A DNA stretch of 64,000 nucleotides from Desulfovibrio intestinalis. GTDB lineage: Bacteria; Desulfobacterota; Desulfovibrionia; Desulfovibrionales; Desulfovibrionaceae. Positions 26,204-36,627 of this stretch are shown piece after piece; the stretch's first letter is position 1; every line of letters begins with the position of its first letter. Location of the stretch: NCBI RefSeq assembly GCF_014202345.1, contig NZ_JACHGO010000007.1, forward strand, positions 62,001 through 126,000. Reading direction: 5' to 3'. Below the pieces are notes generated by a model. It made no database searches and was not told the origin of the DNA. It was given only the letters and a program-made list of their open reading frames with translations. The position numbers and the translations under genes are program-made.

Positions 26204-28696
26204 ATGCAAGAGTATCCTCTTCTGTTTATCCCCACCGAGCCTGAGTTAAAGCGCTACAAAGGCAATGGAGGGGGGGATCCAAAATATCCGCTCCGTACCC
26301 CCAGAGCTCATGCAGATCACGTTCAACGTCTTTTTACCGCCGCATGGGCCGAAAATACGCGAAGCACTGAGCAAAGTGTTTTACCACTACCAGCGAAGAA
26401 AGGCGTATATCTTCAGGTCAAAGGAGCGGCAGGCAAAGATCTTGCGACGAAGAGTCTTGATAGTAGCCGCGGCGATTACACGTTGCTTAACGTGAAGCAG
26501 CTTGTGGAAAATGATGCCAAAACTACGGTTGCCACCATCTTCATTCCCAACGAAAAAAAAGAAAACTTCACGAAAAAAATTCAGTCTTATGCAACAGAAC
26601 TGACGATAAAAGGGAATCCGAAGAACGGCGAGCTCATCAGTGGTATTGAGGAGATTCGTCTCGCCCTTTTGGATGACTTTTGGACCGACGCTCAAGCTGA
26701 AATGCCACGGGAAATACCGCAATGGTGTGAATTATGGTTGAAGGATGACGAAACAGCTGAGGCTGTGAGGCGTTTTGAGCAACAGGCTGAAGCCCTTCAA
26801 ATTAAATATAGTAAAACGTCTCGCCTTTCATTCCCTGAGCGTGTTGTCGTTTTGGCTAAAATCAACAGGGATGCCTTCCATAGGCTATTGCAAGTTTCCA
26901 GCGATATCGCCGAGTGTCGTCTTGCACGTGAACCCGCTGAATTTTTTCTCGATCTCACCCCCAAGGAGCAGGCTGACTGGGCCACCTCACTTTTGGGAAA
27001 GACCCAGTTTGACACAGAATCCTCTGTCTCAGTCTGCATTTTGGATACAGGCGTTAATAATGGACACTCCTTGCTTGCGCCCGTCTTGCAAGATGAAGAC
27101 ATGCACACCGTGTGCCCTGATTGGGGCATCAACGATCATCACGGCCATGGAACGGGCATGGCGGGTATTGCTACATACGGAAATCTTACAGAGGCATTAG
27201 CCAGTACGGACCAAATAACTATCTCGCATTGTTTGGAATCGTGTAAAATCCGTCCCCCTCAGGATGATTTGCCAAAAAAACTCTACGGGTTTGTCACTGT
27301 GCGTGCCGTGCAGCAGGCGCGAAACGCCGCCCCTGAGCGCAAGCGGCAGCTGTGCATGGCTGTCAGTGCGTCCTCACCTTTTGCTGACAAAGGTGAACCC
27401 ACATCATGGTCTGCTGCCATTGATCGCCTGGCGGCCGGTGTGGGCGATGACACCAAACACCTTGTTTTGTTGAGTGCTGGGAACATCCGCAATAACGAAG
27501 ATTGGGCAAACTATCCTAACTCAAATTTGGCTATGAGTGTTGAAGATCCTGCACAATCGTGGAACGCCCTTACCATAGGTGCCTTTACAAAATTTACGCA
27601 ACTTGAGAATCAAGCAGGAGATCCTGTAGCTGTGGCTCCACAAGGCGGATTGTCACCGCACAGCCGCACATCCTGCAAATGGGCTTCGCAGCGGCCATCT
27701 AAGCCTGATGTGGTTTTTGAGGGAGGCAATGTGGCGCGCTCTGCTGACGGATACTGCTGCACGCATGACGCACTCGGTGTTTTGACGACCTCATCCCGTA
27801 TGCAGCATCGCTTATTCACCAACTTTGACGCCACCAGTGCCGCAACGGCAGAAGCCGCGTGGTTTGCTGCCCAGTTACAGTTGGCCTACCCTGAAGCATG
27901 GCCGGAAACCATCCGTGCCCTTATGGTGCACTCTGCGGAGTGGACAACTGCCATGCGTGAACAGTTCGCACCTGGTGCCAGTAAGACTGAGATTGCAAAG
28001 CTAAAGCGTATATGTGGGCACGGTGTCCCTTCCTTGCAACGTGCCGTGCGCTGTTTGAATAACAATTTGGTGCTAGTGGCAGAACGTGAATTTATGCCTT
28101 TTAGATATTTTGATGAAAATGTAAACAAACTCGTTGAGGGCATGCAACTCCAGATGTTCGATTTGCCATGGCCCAAAGATGCCTTGCTGGATCTGGCGGA
28201 AACTCCAGTCACCCTGCGGATAACCTTGTCCTATTTTATTGAGCCCAGCCCTGGACAGCGGGGGTGGGACAGCAAATACCGCTACGCATCGCACGGATTA
28301 CGTTTTGAAGTATGCGGCCCACATGAGTCGCTTCAAGATTTTGAAAAGCGCATAAATAGAGCTGCAAGAGAGGAAGAAGAGGACGTGCCCGCTCCACCCC
28401 GCGATGCGGCCCTTAGTGAACGCTGGGGTATTGGTCGCAACGGAAGAAATTCTGGTTCTGTCCACTCGGACTACTGGGAAGGTACTGGAGCTGAAATCGC
28501 GGTCTGCAACCGTGTAGCGGTCTTTCCCGTTGGCGGCTGGTGGAAAACACGTGCCCACCTCAAGAAGGCAGATAGCCTTGCCCGCTATAGCCTTATCATT
28601 TCCCTCCACACAGAAGCGCAGGAAGTGGATATCTACACCCCCGTGAAAGTGGCCATTGACAACCAAATTCAAATTCCTGTTGCCGTTCCTGTATAG
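26204..28696 (+). CDS. ietS: IetS-like subtilisin-family (S8) serine protease
   Basis: An 830-residue protease. The catalytic triad is complete: D281 (ILDTG), H315 (HGHGTG) and S545 (ATSAATA). No signal peptide is seen, so it acts in the cytoplasm, as expected of the ATPase-protease pair. About 280 residues precede the catalytic domain and may receive signals from the ATPase; the C-terminal 250 residues probably form a beta-rich domain. A hairpin with a T-run follows at 28789-28825. The length suits the IetS family. Confidence 0.87.
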   Translation: MQEYPLLFIPTEPELKRYKGNGGGDPKYPLRTPRAHADHVQRLFTAAWAENTRSTEQSVLPLPAKKGVYLQVKGAAGKDLATKSLDSSRGDYTLLNVKQLVENDAKTTVATIFIPNEKKENFTKKIQSYATELTIKGNPKNGELISGIEEIRLALLDDFWTDAQAEMPREIPQWCELWLKDDETAEAVRRFEQQAEALQIKYSKTSRLSFPERVVVLAKINRDAFHRLLQVSSDIAECRLAREPAEFFLDLTPKEQADWATSLLGKTQFDTESSVSVCILDTGVNNGHSLLAPVLQDEDMHTVCPDWGINDHHGHGTGMAGIATYGNLTEALASTDQITISHCLESCKIRPPQDDLPKKLYGFVTVRAVQQARNAAPERKRQLCMAVSASSPFADKGEPTSWSAAIDRLAAGVGDDTKHLVLLSAGNIRNNEDWANYPNSNLAMSVEDPAQSWNALTIGAFTKFTQLENQAGDPVAVAPQGGLSPHSRTSCKWASQRPSKPDVVFEGGNVARSADGYCCTHDALGVLTTSSRMQHRLFTNFDATSAATAEAAWFAAQLQLAYPEAWPETIRALMVHSAEWTTAMREQFAPGASKTEIAKLKRICGHGVPSLQRAVRCLNNNLVLVAEREFMPFRYFDENVNKLVEGMQLQMFDLPWPKDALLDLAETPVTLRITLSYFIEPSPGQRGWDSKYRYASHGLRFEVCGPHESLQDFEKRINRAAREEEEDVPAPPRDAALSERWGIGRNGRNSGSVHSDYWEGTGAEIAVCNRVAVFPVGGWWKTRAHLKKADSLARYSLIISLHTEAQEVDIYTPVKVAIDNQIQIPVAVPV

Positions 28697-28788
28697 CTTT
28701 TATCTGAACCCAGTTTACGCTTGGCGAGGTGCTCGTGTGCCAACCACGGTTCCTTGTATATGCGTTTGCTTTGATTCCAGCAGCAAGA

Positions 28789-28825
28789 AAGGCCGGAGAA
28801 ATCCCGGCCTTCACAGAGAATTTTT
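28789..28825 (+). terminator. Terminator after ietS
   Basis: AAGGCCGG (28789-28796) pairs with CCGGCCTT (28804-28811), and a T5 run lies at 28821-28825. It separates ietAS from the convergent restriction operon. Confidence 0.65.
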
Positions 28826-28849
28826 GTAATGCTGGAAATAGAATTGTAT

Positions 28850-29809
28850 TCACGCTTCGTGACGCCAACCCCAGTCGCGTTCCCTCAAGCGACCAGTTTG
28901 AAAATAGTCACTCACTTGCCCCACAAATTCTTTAAAATCGCCATTTTCCACAAGCAAGCGGTTGATGGACTGCCAATCCGCCTCGGGCCGACTGATGGCT
29001 GGCAAAAAAATCTCACTTTCCGAAGGATTTTCGGGCACCAGTATAATCACACCGATGCCGTGCAAAGCCGACAGCATGCGGAGTTCCTGTTCCACACCGC
29101 CGCCAGAAGCAATGGCGGTGGTTACCAGATACCCCTCATTGGCCCAACTGGAATTGCTGACAGCCTGAAAAAAACATTCGCGCACATTAGACGCGGTCAG
29201 CTCTTTCTTTACTTCAAAAGACCACAACCAAACGCTATTGCTGCCGCTTTTTTGCACACAGTTGCGCACAAGGCCATCCCATCCTCTGTCCAACGGCTGC
29301 ATGGCTACAATATCCGGGTGCAACCATTTGTTGCCGCCTGCGCCACGTGTATTGCGCGAACGAGATTCATTGATGCGTAAGCAATATAATTGCAATTCAG
29401 ATTTAAGGTAGTCCATAAGAACAGGATACAAATCGTGTTCGCTGAGACTGCGTATGTCTTGGGAAAAAGAAGCAACTTCGTGTTCTTGGTCGTCTTCTTC
29501 CGTTTCATGCGTCTCGATGACCGACTGGTCACACCCGGAAGCATCGCCATCCGCTTCCCAAAAATATCGACGGGGCTTTGGCCTGTCCTGCCAGACCACG
29601 CCAGCACACTGCAACGCACTTTTGCGAGCACCAATTTCTGCTGCCACCTGCACAATAAAACTGCCCTCATCGACAAATCGTGGATTATTCCGTTTAGAAG
29701 CATAGTCTTCAGCAAACTGCTGCGTAATGGCGGCGGCAATCTGCTTGGCAGTAAACTGCTCACCGGGGTGAGCCTTGAGAAAGGCCAGCACGCGTTCCAA
29801 CTGTGTCAT
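28850..29809 (-). CDS. HrgA-like (COG2958-type) protein associated with restriction systems
   Basis: A 319-residue protein. The N-terminus (TQLERVLAFLKAHPGEQFTA) has a HARE/winged-helix-type pattern. The C-terminal half has a nuclease-like arrangement: HPDIVAM, then WSFEVKKEL (ExK). Proteins of this layout (HrgA in Helicobacter) are encoded beside restriction genes. The ATG at 29809 has GGAG 7 nt upstream. It lies 69 nt after hsdR on the same strand, so it is probably the last gene of the hsd operon. Its role is not established. Confidence 0.72.
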   Translation of the reverse strand: MTQLERVLAFLKAHPGEQFTAKQIAAAITQQFAEDYASKRNNPRFVDEGSFIVQVAAEIGARKSALQCAGVVWQDRPKPRRYFWEADGDASGCDQSVIETHETEEDDQEHEVASFSQDIRSLSEHDLYPVLMDYLKSELQLYCLRINESRSRNTRGAGGNKWLHPDIVAMQPLDRGWDGLVRNCVQKSGSNSVWLWSFEVKKELTASNVRECFFQAVSNSSWANEGYLVTTAIASGGGVEQELRMLSALHGIGVIILVPENPSESEIFLPAISRPEADWQSINRLLVENGDFKEFVGQVSDYFQTGRLRERDWGWRHEA

Positions 29810-29878
29810 GTCATCACTCCATTCTACCAACTATTGAATTACGCTGAAAATTTGAGATGCAGCAACGAAGAAGCTGTA

Positions 29879-32800
29879 TTACGCCACCGCCCCTATATCC
29901 CTGCGCAGGCGTTCATAAACTTCTTTGACAAGCTGGTCTTCAACAGTTTTGCGGAAATTTTTGTCGCTCATAACGCGGTCAAAGATGCCTTCGTTACCCT
30001 CCATACGGGTGATGAATAAGCGTTCCAGAATGTCGGCGAATACAAGGCCAAAGGCTTCCAGCGTGTTAACTTTTGATGCACGTCTGAGGGTTTCGTCTTC
30101 AGCAGCGGCCTCGGCCACCTGGTCAAAAAAGAACTGATCCGCCGGGGTAAAGGCGGTTCCGAAGCGTTCATTGAGCGCATCCACCAGGGTGGAAAGCGGC
30201 ACTTCTGTTTCATCCCCCTTGCTGCTACCCGTTTCCGTGGGGCCTTTCAGAGGATCGGCCTCGCCCTCGTCCAGGCGTATCTTGCCTTCTTCCAGCTTTT
30301 CCAGCCGATAAAAGCGCAGAGCCACTTCATCATCCAGCGCAAAGGCCGCGCCGCCATCCTCTGAAGGAAGTTTGGCCAATAGAAAGCGGCTGTAGGCATA
30401 AATTTTTTCCAACTCAGAGTCGCCATATGGGATAATTTGCGAAAGAAAAGCGTAGAGATTGCGGAAAGCGCCCAGCTTGCCCCGAAACAGATCCTGCTCT
30501 TTCTTCGCAATGCCTGTGAAACGCTCTACAGCCAGATCAATAAGGGCATTAAGCTTTTGGTGGTTCGCCGTGCAATCACCGCGCTTACTGAACCAGATGG
30601 CGCAGAAGGATTGCACTTCTTCATTATTGATGATCCCGCTGTCCAACAACTCACGGTGCAGCGTATAGAGCCGCTGCGGATCAGGGGCTTCGCCCATGGC
30701 CGCGTCTTCATAATAGGGTTTGAAGGCCTTATAAATGTCGGCACTCTGGTCGCGAAAGTCGAGAACAAAGTTATCGCTCTTGCCCGATGCCCGGCGGTTC
30801 AGGCGTGAGAGCGTCTGCACCGCTTGCACGCCGCCCAGTTTTTTATCCACATACATAGTGTGCAGTAGAGGCTGGTCAAAGCCTGTCTGGTATTTATCGG
30901 CCACCAGCAGCACATTGAATTCATCGGTTTCAAAGCGTTCCGGCAGCTCCTTTTCCTTGATATTTTTGTTCATGCCGGGTTCGGTATAGGATTTGCCGCT
31001 GTCTGGGTCGCGCACTTCGCCGGAAAAGGCCACCAGTGTTCGCACGTCCGTATACCCTTTTTCAAACAAATAGGCATCCAGAGTCAGCTTATACCGCACA
31101 GCGTGCAGACGCGATTCTGTAACTACCATGGCCTTGGCCCTGCCGCCGATCTTGTGCATGGTGGAAGATCGGAAGTGCTCCACTATGATTTCTACATGCT
31201 GGCGGATATTGTGCGGGTGCAGCCCCACAAAACGGGCCAGCGCACGGGCGGCTTTGCGTTTGGGTACTTCAGGATCATCCGCAGCGGCCTTGACCAGAGA
31301 AAAATATGTCTTGTACGGCACATAGTTAGCCAACACGTCATGAATAAAATTTTCTTCAATGGCCTGCCGCATGGAATAGAGATGAAAAGGCGGGAAACCG
31401 CTCGGCCCCGGCTCGTTGAACACCGCCAGGGTTTTGTACTTCGGGGTTGCCGTGAAGGCGAAATAGCTCAAATTGGGCTGCCGCGTGCGGGCTGAAAGCT
31501 CCCTGAAAAGCTCGGCACGGGCGTCTTCACTCAGGCTTTCATCATCCTGCGTATCTAGTACCTGTTCCGCCACCACCGCTTCAATGCCGTCTCTGTTAAG
31601 CACACGCCGTAGCTCCGTAGCGGTTTCGCCGCTTTGGGAGGAATGCGCTTCGTCAATAATGACGGCAAAACGCTTGCCTTTGGTCGCCAGCGAAACATCA
31701 TGCCCTTCCTTGGTCAGCCGCTCCAGCGAGGCAGCAATGAAGGGGAATTTCTGGATTGTGCTGATGATTATGGGCACGCCGGAGGCAAGGGCTTCCACAA
31801 GCTGGCGGGTATTCTGGTCAATCTTTTCCACCACGCCGCGCTTGTGATCAAACTGGTATATGGTGTCCTGCAACTGCTTGTCGATGACAACGCGGTCTGT
31901 CACGACGATGATGGAGTGGAACACCTTTTCATTGTCAGCATTGTGCAGGCTTGCCAGATGGTGGGCCAGCCAGCCGATGGTATTGGACTTGCCGGAACCT
32001 GCCGAGTGTTGCACCAGATAGTTGTGCCCCGAACCATGCTCACGGGCATGCCCCGTGAGCTGGCGCACAGCGGCAAGCTGATGATAACGCGGAAAGATGA
32101 GATTTTCTGTAGTGATGGTCTTGATGGCCTTGCCTGACACAATTTTTTTTCGCTTCACCTCAAGATGGATGAAGCGCGCCAGCAGGTCGAGCAGGCTGTC
32201 ACGGCACAGGGTTTCATGCCACAAATAGGCGGTACGGTACAGCCCGGTAGGAGAAGGCGGATTGCCCTTGCCGAAATGATGCCCCTGATTGAAGGGCAGC
32301 CAGTACGTGTCTTTTTTCTTCAGGCGGGTGCACAGCCACGCCACGTCTGTATCAACAGCAAAATGCGCCAGCGTTCGTTCTGGCCGTTCATTGAAGCGGA
32401 ACAATGGTGCGCCGGGGTCGCGGTCGTTTTCGTATTGTATCTTGGCATTATCCGCCGTTTGCCCCGTCATTTGGTTTTTCAGCTCCAGCGTCACCACGGG
32501 TATGCCGTTGACAGCAAGGACAGTATCAACGGTGTCGCCGACACCGGGCTTGCAGGGAATCTGGCGGGCCACGGCGCAAATATTTGCTTTGTACAGAGCA
32601 ATAGTTTCGGGGTTGAGACCGGAGGCCGGGGCAAAGGCGGCCATGCTCACTTTTTTGCCATAACAGGTGAAGCCGTGGCGCAGCACATGCAGACTGCCGG
32701 AATCCGCCAAATGGTCCTTCAGCGCCTTGAGCAACTGGGCGGCCATATTGTCTTCCGTACCCAAAGCCTTAAGCAGAGCGTTCCAGACCTTGGGCTGAGA

Positions 32801-32944
32801 ATTCTGCACCCAGGCCAGCACGTCTGCCGGAAACAGAGCCGCGTCCGCGTCATAGTCCCGCGCCGAGCGTTTTACATAGCCCTGAGCAAGAAGGGTGCGC
32901 TCACCGGCTTCCTCAAAACGGCGCTCCGTGTGCATGGCGGGCAT
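29879..32944 (-). CDS. hsdR: Type I restriction enzyme, R subunit HsdR
   Basis: A 1021-residue nuclease-translocase. The N-terminal PD-(D/E)XK domain includes VVTLELKNQ. The motor domains carry Walker A HSAGSGKSNT, the DEAH box IIDEAHSSQSG and the SAT-like FTATPKYKT. A second motor domain includes VADKYQTGFDQPLL and VQTLSRLNR. GAGGAG lies 5 nt before the ATG. With HsdM and HsdS it would cleave DNA that lacks the host methyl pattern. All key motifs look intact. Confidence 0.95.
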   Translation of the reverse strand: MPAMHTERRFEEAGERTLLAQGYVKRSARDYDADAALFPADVLAWVQNSQPKVWNALLKALGTEDNMAAQLLKALKDHLADSGSLHVLRHGFTCYGKKVSMAAFAPASGLNPETIALYKANICAVARQIPCKPGVGDTVDTVLAVNGIPVVTLELKNQMTGQTADNAKIQYENDRDPGAPLFRFNERPERTLAHFAVDTDVAWLCTRLKKKDTYWLPFNQGHHFGKGNPPSPTGLYRTAYLWHETLCRDSLLDLLARFIHLEVKRKKIVSGKAIKTITTENLIFPRYHQLAAVRQLTGHAREHGSGHNYLVQHSAGSGKSNTIGWLAHHLASLHNADNEKVFHSIIVVTDRVVIDKQLQDTIYQFDHKRGVVEKIDQNTRQLVEALASGVPIIISTIQKFPFIAASLERLTKEGHDVSLATKGKRFAVIIDEAHSSQSGETATELRRVLNRDGIEAVVAEQVLDTQDDESLSEDARAELFRELSARTRQPNLSYFAFTATPKYKTLAVFNEPGPSGFPPFHLYSMRQAIEENFIHDVLANYVPYKTYFSLVKAAADDPEVPKRKAARALARFVGLHPHNIRQHVEIIVEHFRSSTMHKIGGRAKAMVVTESRLHAVRYKLTLDAYLFEKGYTDVRTLVAFSGEVRDPDSGKSYTEPGMNKNIKEKELPERFETDEFNVLLVADKYQTGFDQPLLHTMYVDKKLGGVQAVQTLSRLNRRASGKSDNFVLDFRDQSADIYKAFKPYYEDAAMGEAPDPQRLYTLHRELLDSGIINNEEVQSFCAIWFSKRGDCTANHQKLNALIDLAVERFTGIAKKEQDLFRGKLGAFRNLYAFLSQIIPYGDSELEKIYAYSRFLLAKLPSEDGGAAFALDDEVALRFYRLEKLEEGKIRLDEGEADPLKGPTETGSSKGDETEVPLSTLVDALNERFGTAFTPADQFFFDQVAEAAAEDETLRRASKVNTLEAFGLVFADILERLFITRMEGNEGIFDRVMSDKNFRKTVEDQLVKEVYERLRRDIGAVA

Positions 32945-32971
32945 GAAGGCTCCTCGGCTGGCTTGAACGTG

Positions 32972-34318
32972 TTATTGAAGGGGCGCAACGTCGCGCACGT
33001 CAATTTTTCCGGTCACCGCATGAGTAATAAGTGATGCCCTATACTCACGCAAGAGTTCAATGGATTTTTCCAGGTTTTTCCGCTGGCTGTCCAGTGCGGT
33101 GCACTGGACGTCAAGGTAATCGGCTATGGCCTGTTGTTCGTGGAGGGGGGGGTAAAGTAAGATGCAATTTTTTAACTGATCGGCATTTAGGTGTGGCTGT
33201 GCGGCTCGCATCCTTTGCAAATCAATTTGGGTTTCCTTCGTATAAGCACTAAGCAATACCCACTGAATAAATTGCGGTACCGCTTCCGTGCATCGAAGAA
33301 TCATATCAAAACCTGCGATAGAGCCTTCAAGTTGCTTTGTAACGATAGCTGAATCTCCCGTATACGCACCGCTTCTAACTACAATAATATCTCCACCCCT
33401 AAGCCAAAAAATTTTATCCCGTGGGATGTCATTAGGGTCGACATAAAGGATTGTTTCAAGAAAAATTTTCCCGGCATGCAAGTCGGTTGCTCGAATAAAT
33501 CGAACCCCTTCCTGTTTATGATATTCAGGAGGTTCGCTAAGCCCGTAATAAACTGACGCCAAAAATTTAAAACGGCGAACCTCCCACTCTTCCGGCACCA
33601 TGCCCAGCCATTCCACGCCGGAATCCTTCATGGGCACAGTGGGATCAAGGCCGCGTGTGACGGCCTGTGTAATGACGGCACGCCGCTTTTCGTCCAGCAG
33701 GCTGAGCATTCGCTTTTTTTTCTCTATGAGCGAATCTATCTGAGCGCATTGCTGATCAAGAAAGGTGGCGATGGCCAGTTGTTCGGGGAGGGGGGGAAGG
33801 GGGCACTTGAGTGCTTTAAATTTTTCCCCTGTAAAGTGCGCAATTGTTGATTTATTGCAGAGCACGGAAAACCAATCTGCCGATGCTACATGTTCCAAAA
33901 CACGCAATAGGTATCTAACATGACAATTTTCAAAGGCTCTTACTCGATGTAATGCATTTTGTATTATTGTGGGCTCATCAATAGGAAAGTTAATAATAGC
34001 AGCACGACCGACCTCTCCGCCTTCGCATACAAGCAGATCACCCTGCCGAACACCAAAATTTTTTATTTCTTCAGGAGTCGCCCACATTACCTTCAAGTCG
34101 CTATCAATTTTTTCCCACTGCACATTCATGGCTCTGTAGTAAGGTACAACAATATTTTGCTCAGAATTTGGAGAAGGCTGGAGCATTTTTCCTAGCGCAA
34201 TGTTATACCCAAAGGCTACACGCCCGACCTCCCACCCTTCCGGCACCTGCCCCAGCCACTCCACACCCGAATCTTTATACGCCGAATAGGGTTTCCAACG
34301 TTTTCCTGCGCCACTCAC
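32972..34318 (-). CDS. hsdS: Type I restriction enzyme, specificity subunit HsdS
   Basis: A 448-residue subunit with two target-recognition domains, each preceded by a near-repeat (KDSGVEWLGQVPEGWEVGR and KDSGVEWLGMVPEEWEVRR) and followed by conserved helices (LPEQLAIATFLDQQCAQIDS and LHEQQAIADYLDVQCTALDS). This pseudo-symmetric layout is diagnostic. The start overlaps the HsdM stop by 4 nt (ATGA-type coupling). Each TRD would read one half of a bipartite site, which cannot be predicted here. Confidence 0.95.
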   Translation of the reverse strand: MSGAGKRWKPYSAYKDSGVEWLGQVPEGWEVGRVAFGYNIALGKMLQPSPNSEQNIVVPYYRAMNVQWEKIDSDLKVMWATPEEIKNFGVRQGDLLVCEGGEVGRAAIINFPIDEPTIIQNALHRVRAFENCHVRYLLRVLEHVASADWFSVLCNKSTIAHFTGEKFKALKCPLPPLPEQLAIATFLDQQCAQIDSLIEKKKRMLSLLDEKRRAVITQAVTRGLDPTVPMKDSGVEWLGMVPEEWEVRRFKFLASVYYGLSEPPEYHKQEGVRFIRATDLHAGKIFLETILYVDPNDIPRDKIFWLRGGDIIVVRSGAYTGDSAIVTKQLEGSIAGFDMILRCTEAVPQFIQWVLLSAYTKETQIDLQRMRAAQPHLNADQLKNCILLYPPLHEQQAIADYLDVQCTALDSQRKNLEKSIELLREYRASLITHAVTGKIDVRDVAPLQ

Positions 34319-36558
34319 GCGCGGCCCCCGGCAAGGCCCGTCATTATGCCCTGCTGTTCGGCGATTTCAGCTTCCAGCGCTGCCATGTCCGCCTCAATGG
34401 CTTCCAGCGAGCGCGGCGGCTCGTACACATAAAAATGTCGGGTCATGGGAATTTCGTAGCCCACCTTGGTCTTGTCGTAGTCAATCCAGGCATCGGGCCA
34501 GTGCGGCTTCACCTCGCGTTCAAAATAGCTGTCGCAATGGGGTTGAACCAGCGCAACAAGCTTGCTGTTGTTCACCTTGTCGCCCTTGCCGCCGTAGCCC
34601 AGGGGCAGAGGGAGAGACAGCGTTTCCGGCAGGGATACGCTTTCCGTATCGCGCAGGTCGCTATCTGGCTCCGGGTTGCCCTTGGCGTCGCGCACAATGG
34701 CTGCGTTGGGGTCGCGCTCGCTCAGGGCAGAAAGCAGAGCCTTCTTCATGGGGGCTTCCAGCTTTACGCCTGCCTTTTTGCAGGCCCTCTTCAAATCTGC
34801 CTCAAAGTCAGCCCTGTCCATGTACAGCTTGCCCGCGTCAAAGAGGCTGAGCAGTTTACGCAAGCTTTGCTGCATTGCCTGCCCGGCCTGCACATCCTTT
34901 TCTATGGCTTCCTTGTTTTTGCGTTTTTTGCTCACCACCAGCGAGGCAAAAGGCCCACTCTCGGTAAAGCGTGCCATACGCTCAGGGCTCACCTGCACAT
35001 TGACGCGCAAGGGGCGCTCAACCGTCAGCTTGATGTAGCCAAAGGCTTGATTGGGAAACACCTTGGAGCACACGCGCTCTTTGAGGTCGCCCGTGCCGTT
35101 GACCATGCTGGTGCCGTTGTGGGCAAATTCGCCATACAGGCGGGCAATCTCCGCAATATGTTCTTCTGAAAGCTCATTGCGCTTGTTGCCCAGGCTTTTT
35201 TTCATTTTACGGAAATGCCGCGTGGCGTCGATGAGCTGCACCTTGCCCTTGCGTTCGGCAGGCTTGCGATTGCTCACCAGCCAAATGTAGGTATAGATGC
35301 CGGTATTGTAGAAAAGCTGGTCAGGCAAGGCCACCACGGCATCCAGCCAGTCGTTTTCGATGATCCAGCGCCGGATGTTGCTTTCTCCGCCGCCCGCATC
35401 GCCGGTGAACAGGGGCGAGCCATTGAACACAATGGCGATCTTGGAGCCGTCACCGGGCTGGCCGCCTTCGGCCTCTGAAGGGTGGCGCTTGGAAAGCATG
35501 TGCAGGAGAAAGAGTAGCGAGCCGTCATTGATGCGCGGCAGGCCTGGGCCGAAGCGTCCTTGAAAGCCGAAGGTCTCATGCTCTTTTTTCACCGCTGGCA
35601 ACTGGTCCTTCCAGTCCACACCAAAGGGGGGATTGGCCAGCATGTAGTCAAACTGTTTACCCTCGTGCTGGTCCTTGCTCTTGCCGTCGCCCAAGGTGTC
35701 GCCCAGAGCGATATTTTCCACGTTTTCGCCCTTTATCAGCATGTCGGAACAGCAGATGGCCCACGATTCGTCGTTATAATCCTGCCCGCAGAGCACAAGG
35801 TGTGCCTGTGGGTTATGGCTGCGGATATAATCTTCCGAAACGGACAGCATGCCGCCAGTGCCGCAGGCTGGGTCGTAGATGGTCTTGGCTATGTCTGGGG
35901 TGTAGATGTCATCGTCGCCCGTATAGACAAGGTGGGCCATGAGGGTGATGACCTCACGCGGGGTAAAGTGGTCCCCGGCTTCCTCATTGGCCTGCTCGTT
36001 GAATCGGCGAATGAGGTGTTCAAAAATATAGCCCATCTGCAAGTTGCTCACCCTGTCCGGGTGCAGGTCTATTTTTTCGTCGGCGAATTCTTTGATGATG
36101 CTGAACAGGCGGTTTTTGTCGTCCAGTACGGCTATTTCCGCATCAAACTTGAATTTGTCGAAAATTATGCGCACGTTGGGCGAAAAGGCGTTGATGTACG
36201 CGTTCAGATTGGCGGCCAAGCCATTGGGGTCATGCAGCAGGGTGGAAAACGTGTACGGGCTTACATTGTAAAAGCTCACCCCATGCTTTTGGTTCACAAA
36301 GTGGCTCAATGTTTTGACGATGGTGTCGTCAGACATTTTTTGCTTTTCATTGCCCTTGTTGGCTTTCTGTATGGCCTTGAGGCGCTGGTATTCGGCGCAC
36401 ACCTCCGCCTTGCTGTCCTCCAGCATCATGTCCAGACGGCGCAGCACAATCAGTGGCAGCATAACCTTGCGGTACTGCGGCGGGCGATAGGGGCCGCGCA
36501 GGCGCTCGGCTATGCTCCAGATGAATTCGACAAGTTTGCTGTGCTGTTCTGTAAGCAT
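34315..36558 (-). CDS. hsdM: Type I restriction enzyme, methyltransferase subunit HsdM
   Basis: A 747-residue N6-adenine methyltransferase. The N-terminal helical domain starts with LVEFIWSIAERLRGPYRPPQ. The SAM-binding motif reads DPACGTGGML and the catalytic motif NPPFGVDW. The protein is longer than the roughly 500-residue EcoKI type, with a C-terminal extension after about residue 500 that is common in the long HsdM class. A probable promoter with flanking 12-bp repeats lies upstream (36628-36681). Confidence 0.95.
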   Translation of the reverse strand: MLTEQHSKLVEFIWSIAERLRGPYRPPQYRKVMLPLIVLRRLDMMLEDSKAEVCAEYQRLKAIQKANKGNEKQKMSDDTIVKTLSHFVNQKHGVSFYNVSPYTFSTLLHDPNGLAANLNAYINAFSPNVRIIFDKFKFDAEIAVLDDKNRLFSIIKEFADEKIDLHPDRVSNLQMGYIFEHLIRRFNEQANEEAGDHFTPREVITLMAHLVYTGDDDIYTPDIAKTIYDPACGTGGMLSVSEDYIRSHNPQAHLVLCGQDYNDESWAICCSDMLIKGENVENIALGDTLGDGKSKDQHEGKQFDYMLANPPFGVDWKDQLPAVKKEHETFGFQGRFGPGLPRINDGSLLFLLHMLSKRHPSEAEGGQPGDGSKIAIVFNGSPLFTGDAGGGESNIRRWIIENDWLDAVVALPDQLFYNTGIYTYIWLVSNRKPAERKGKVQLIDATRHFRKMKKSLGNKRNELSEEHIAEIARLYGEFAHNGTSMVNGTGDLKERVCSKVFPNQAFGYIKLTVERPLRVNVQVSPERMARFTESGPFASLVVSKKRKNKEAIEKDVQAGQAMQQSLRKLLSLFDAGKLYMDRADFEADLKRACKKAGVKLEAPMKKALLSALSERDPNAAIVRDAKGNPEPDSDLRDTESVSLPETLSLPLPLGYGGKGDKVNNSKLVALVQPHCDSYFEREVKPHWPDAWIDYDKTKVGYEIPMTRHFYVYEPPRSLEAIEADMAALEAEIAEQQGIMTGLAGGRA

Positions 36559-36627
36559 GAATTTTCCTCTAGCAATACGAAAAATTGGGACGGGGCGCTA
36601 AGCTGCCCTCAGCAGTAACATGGACAT

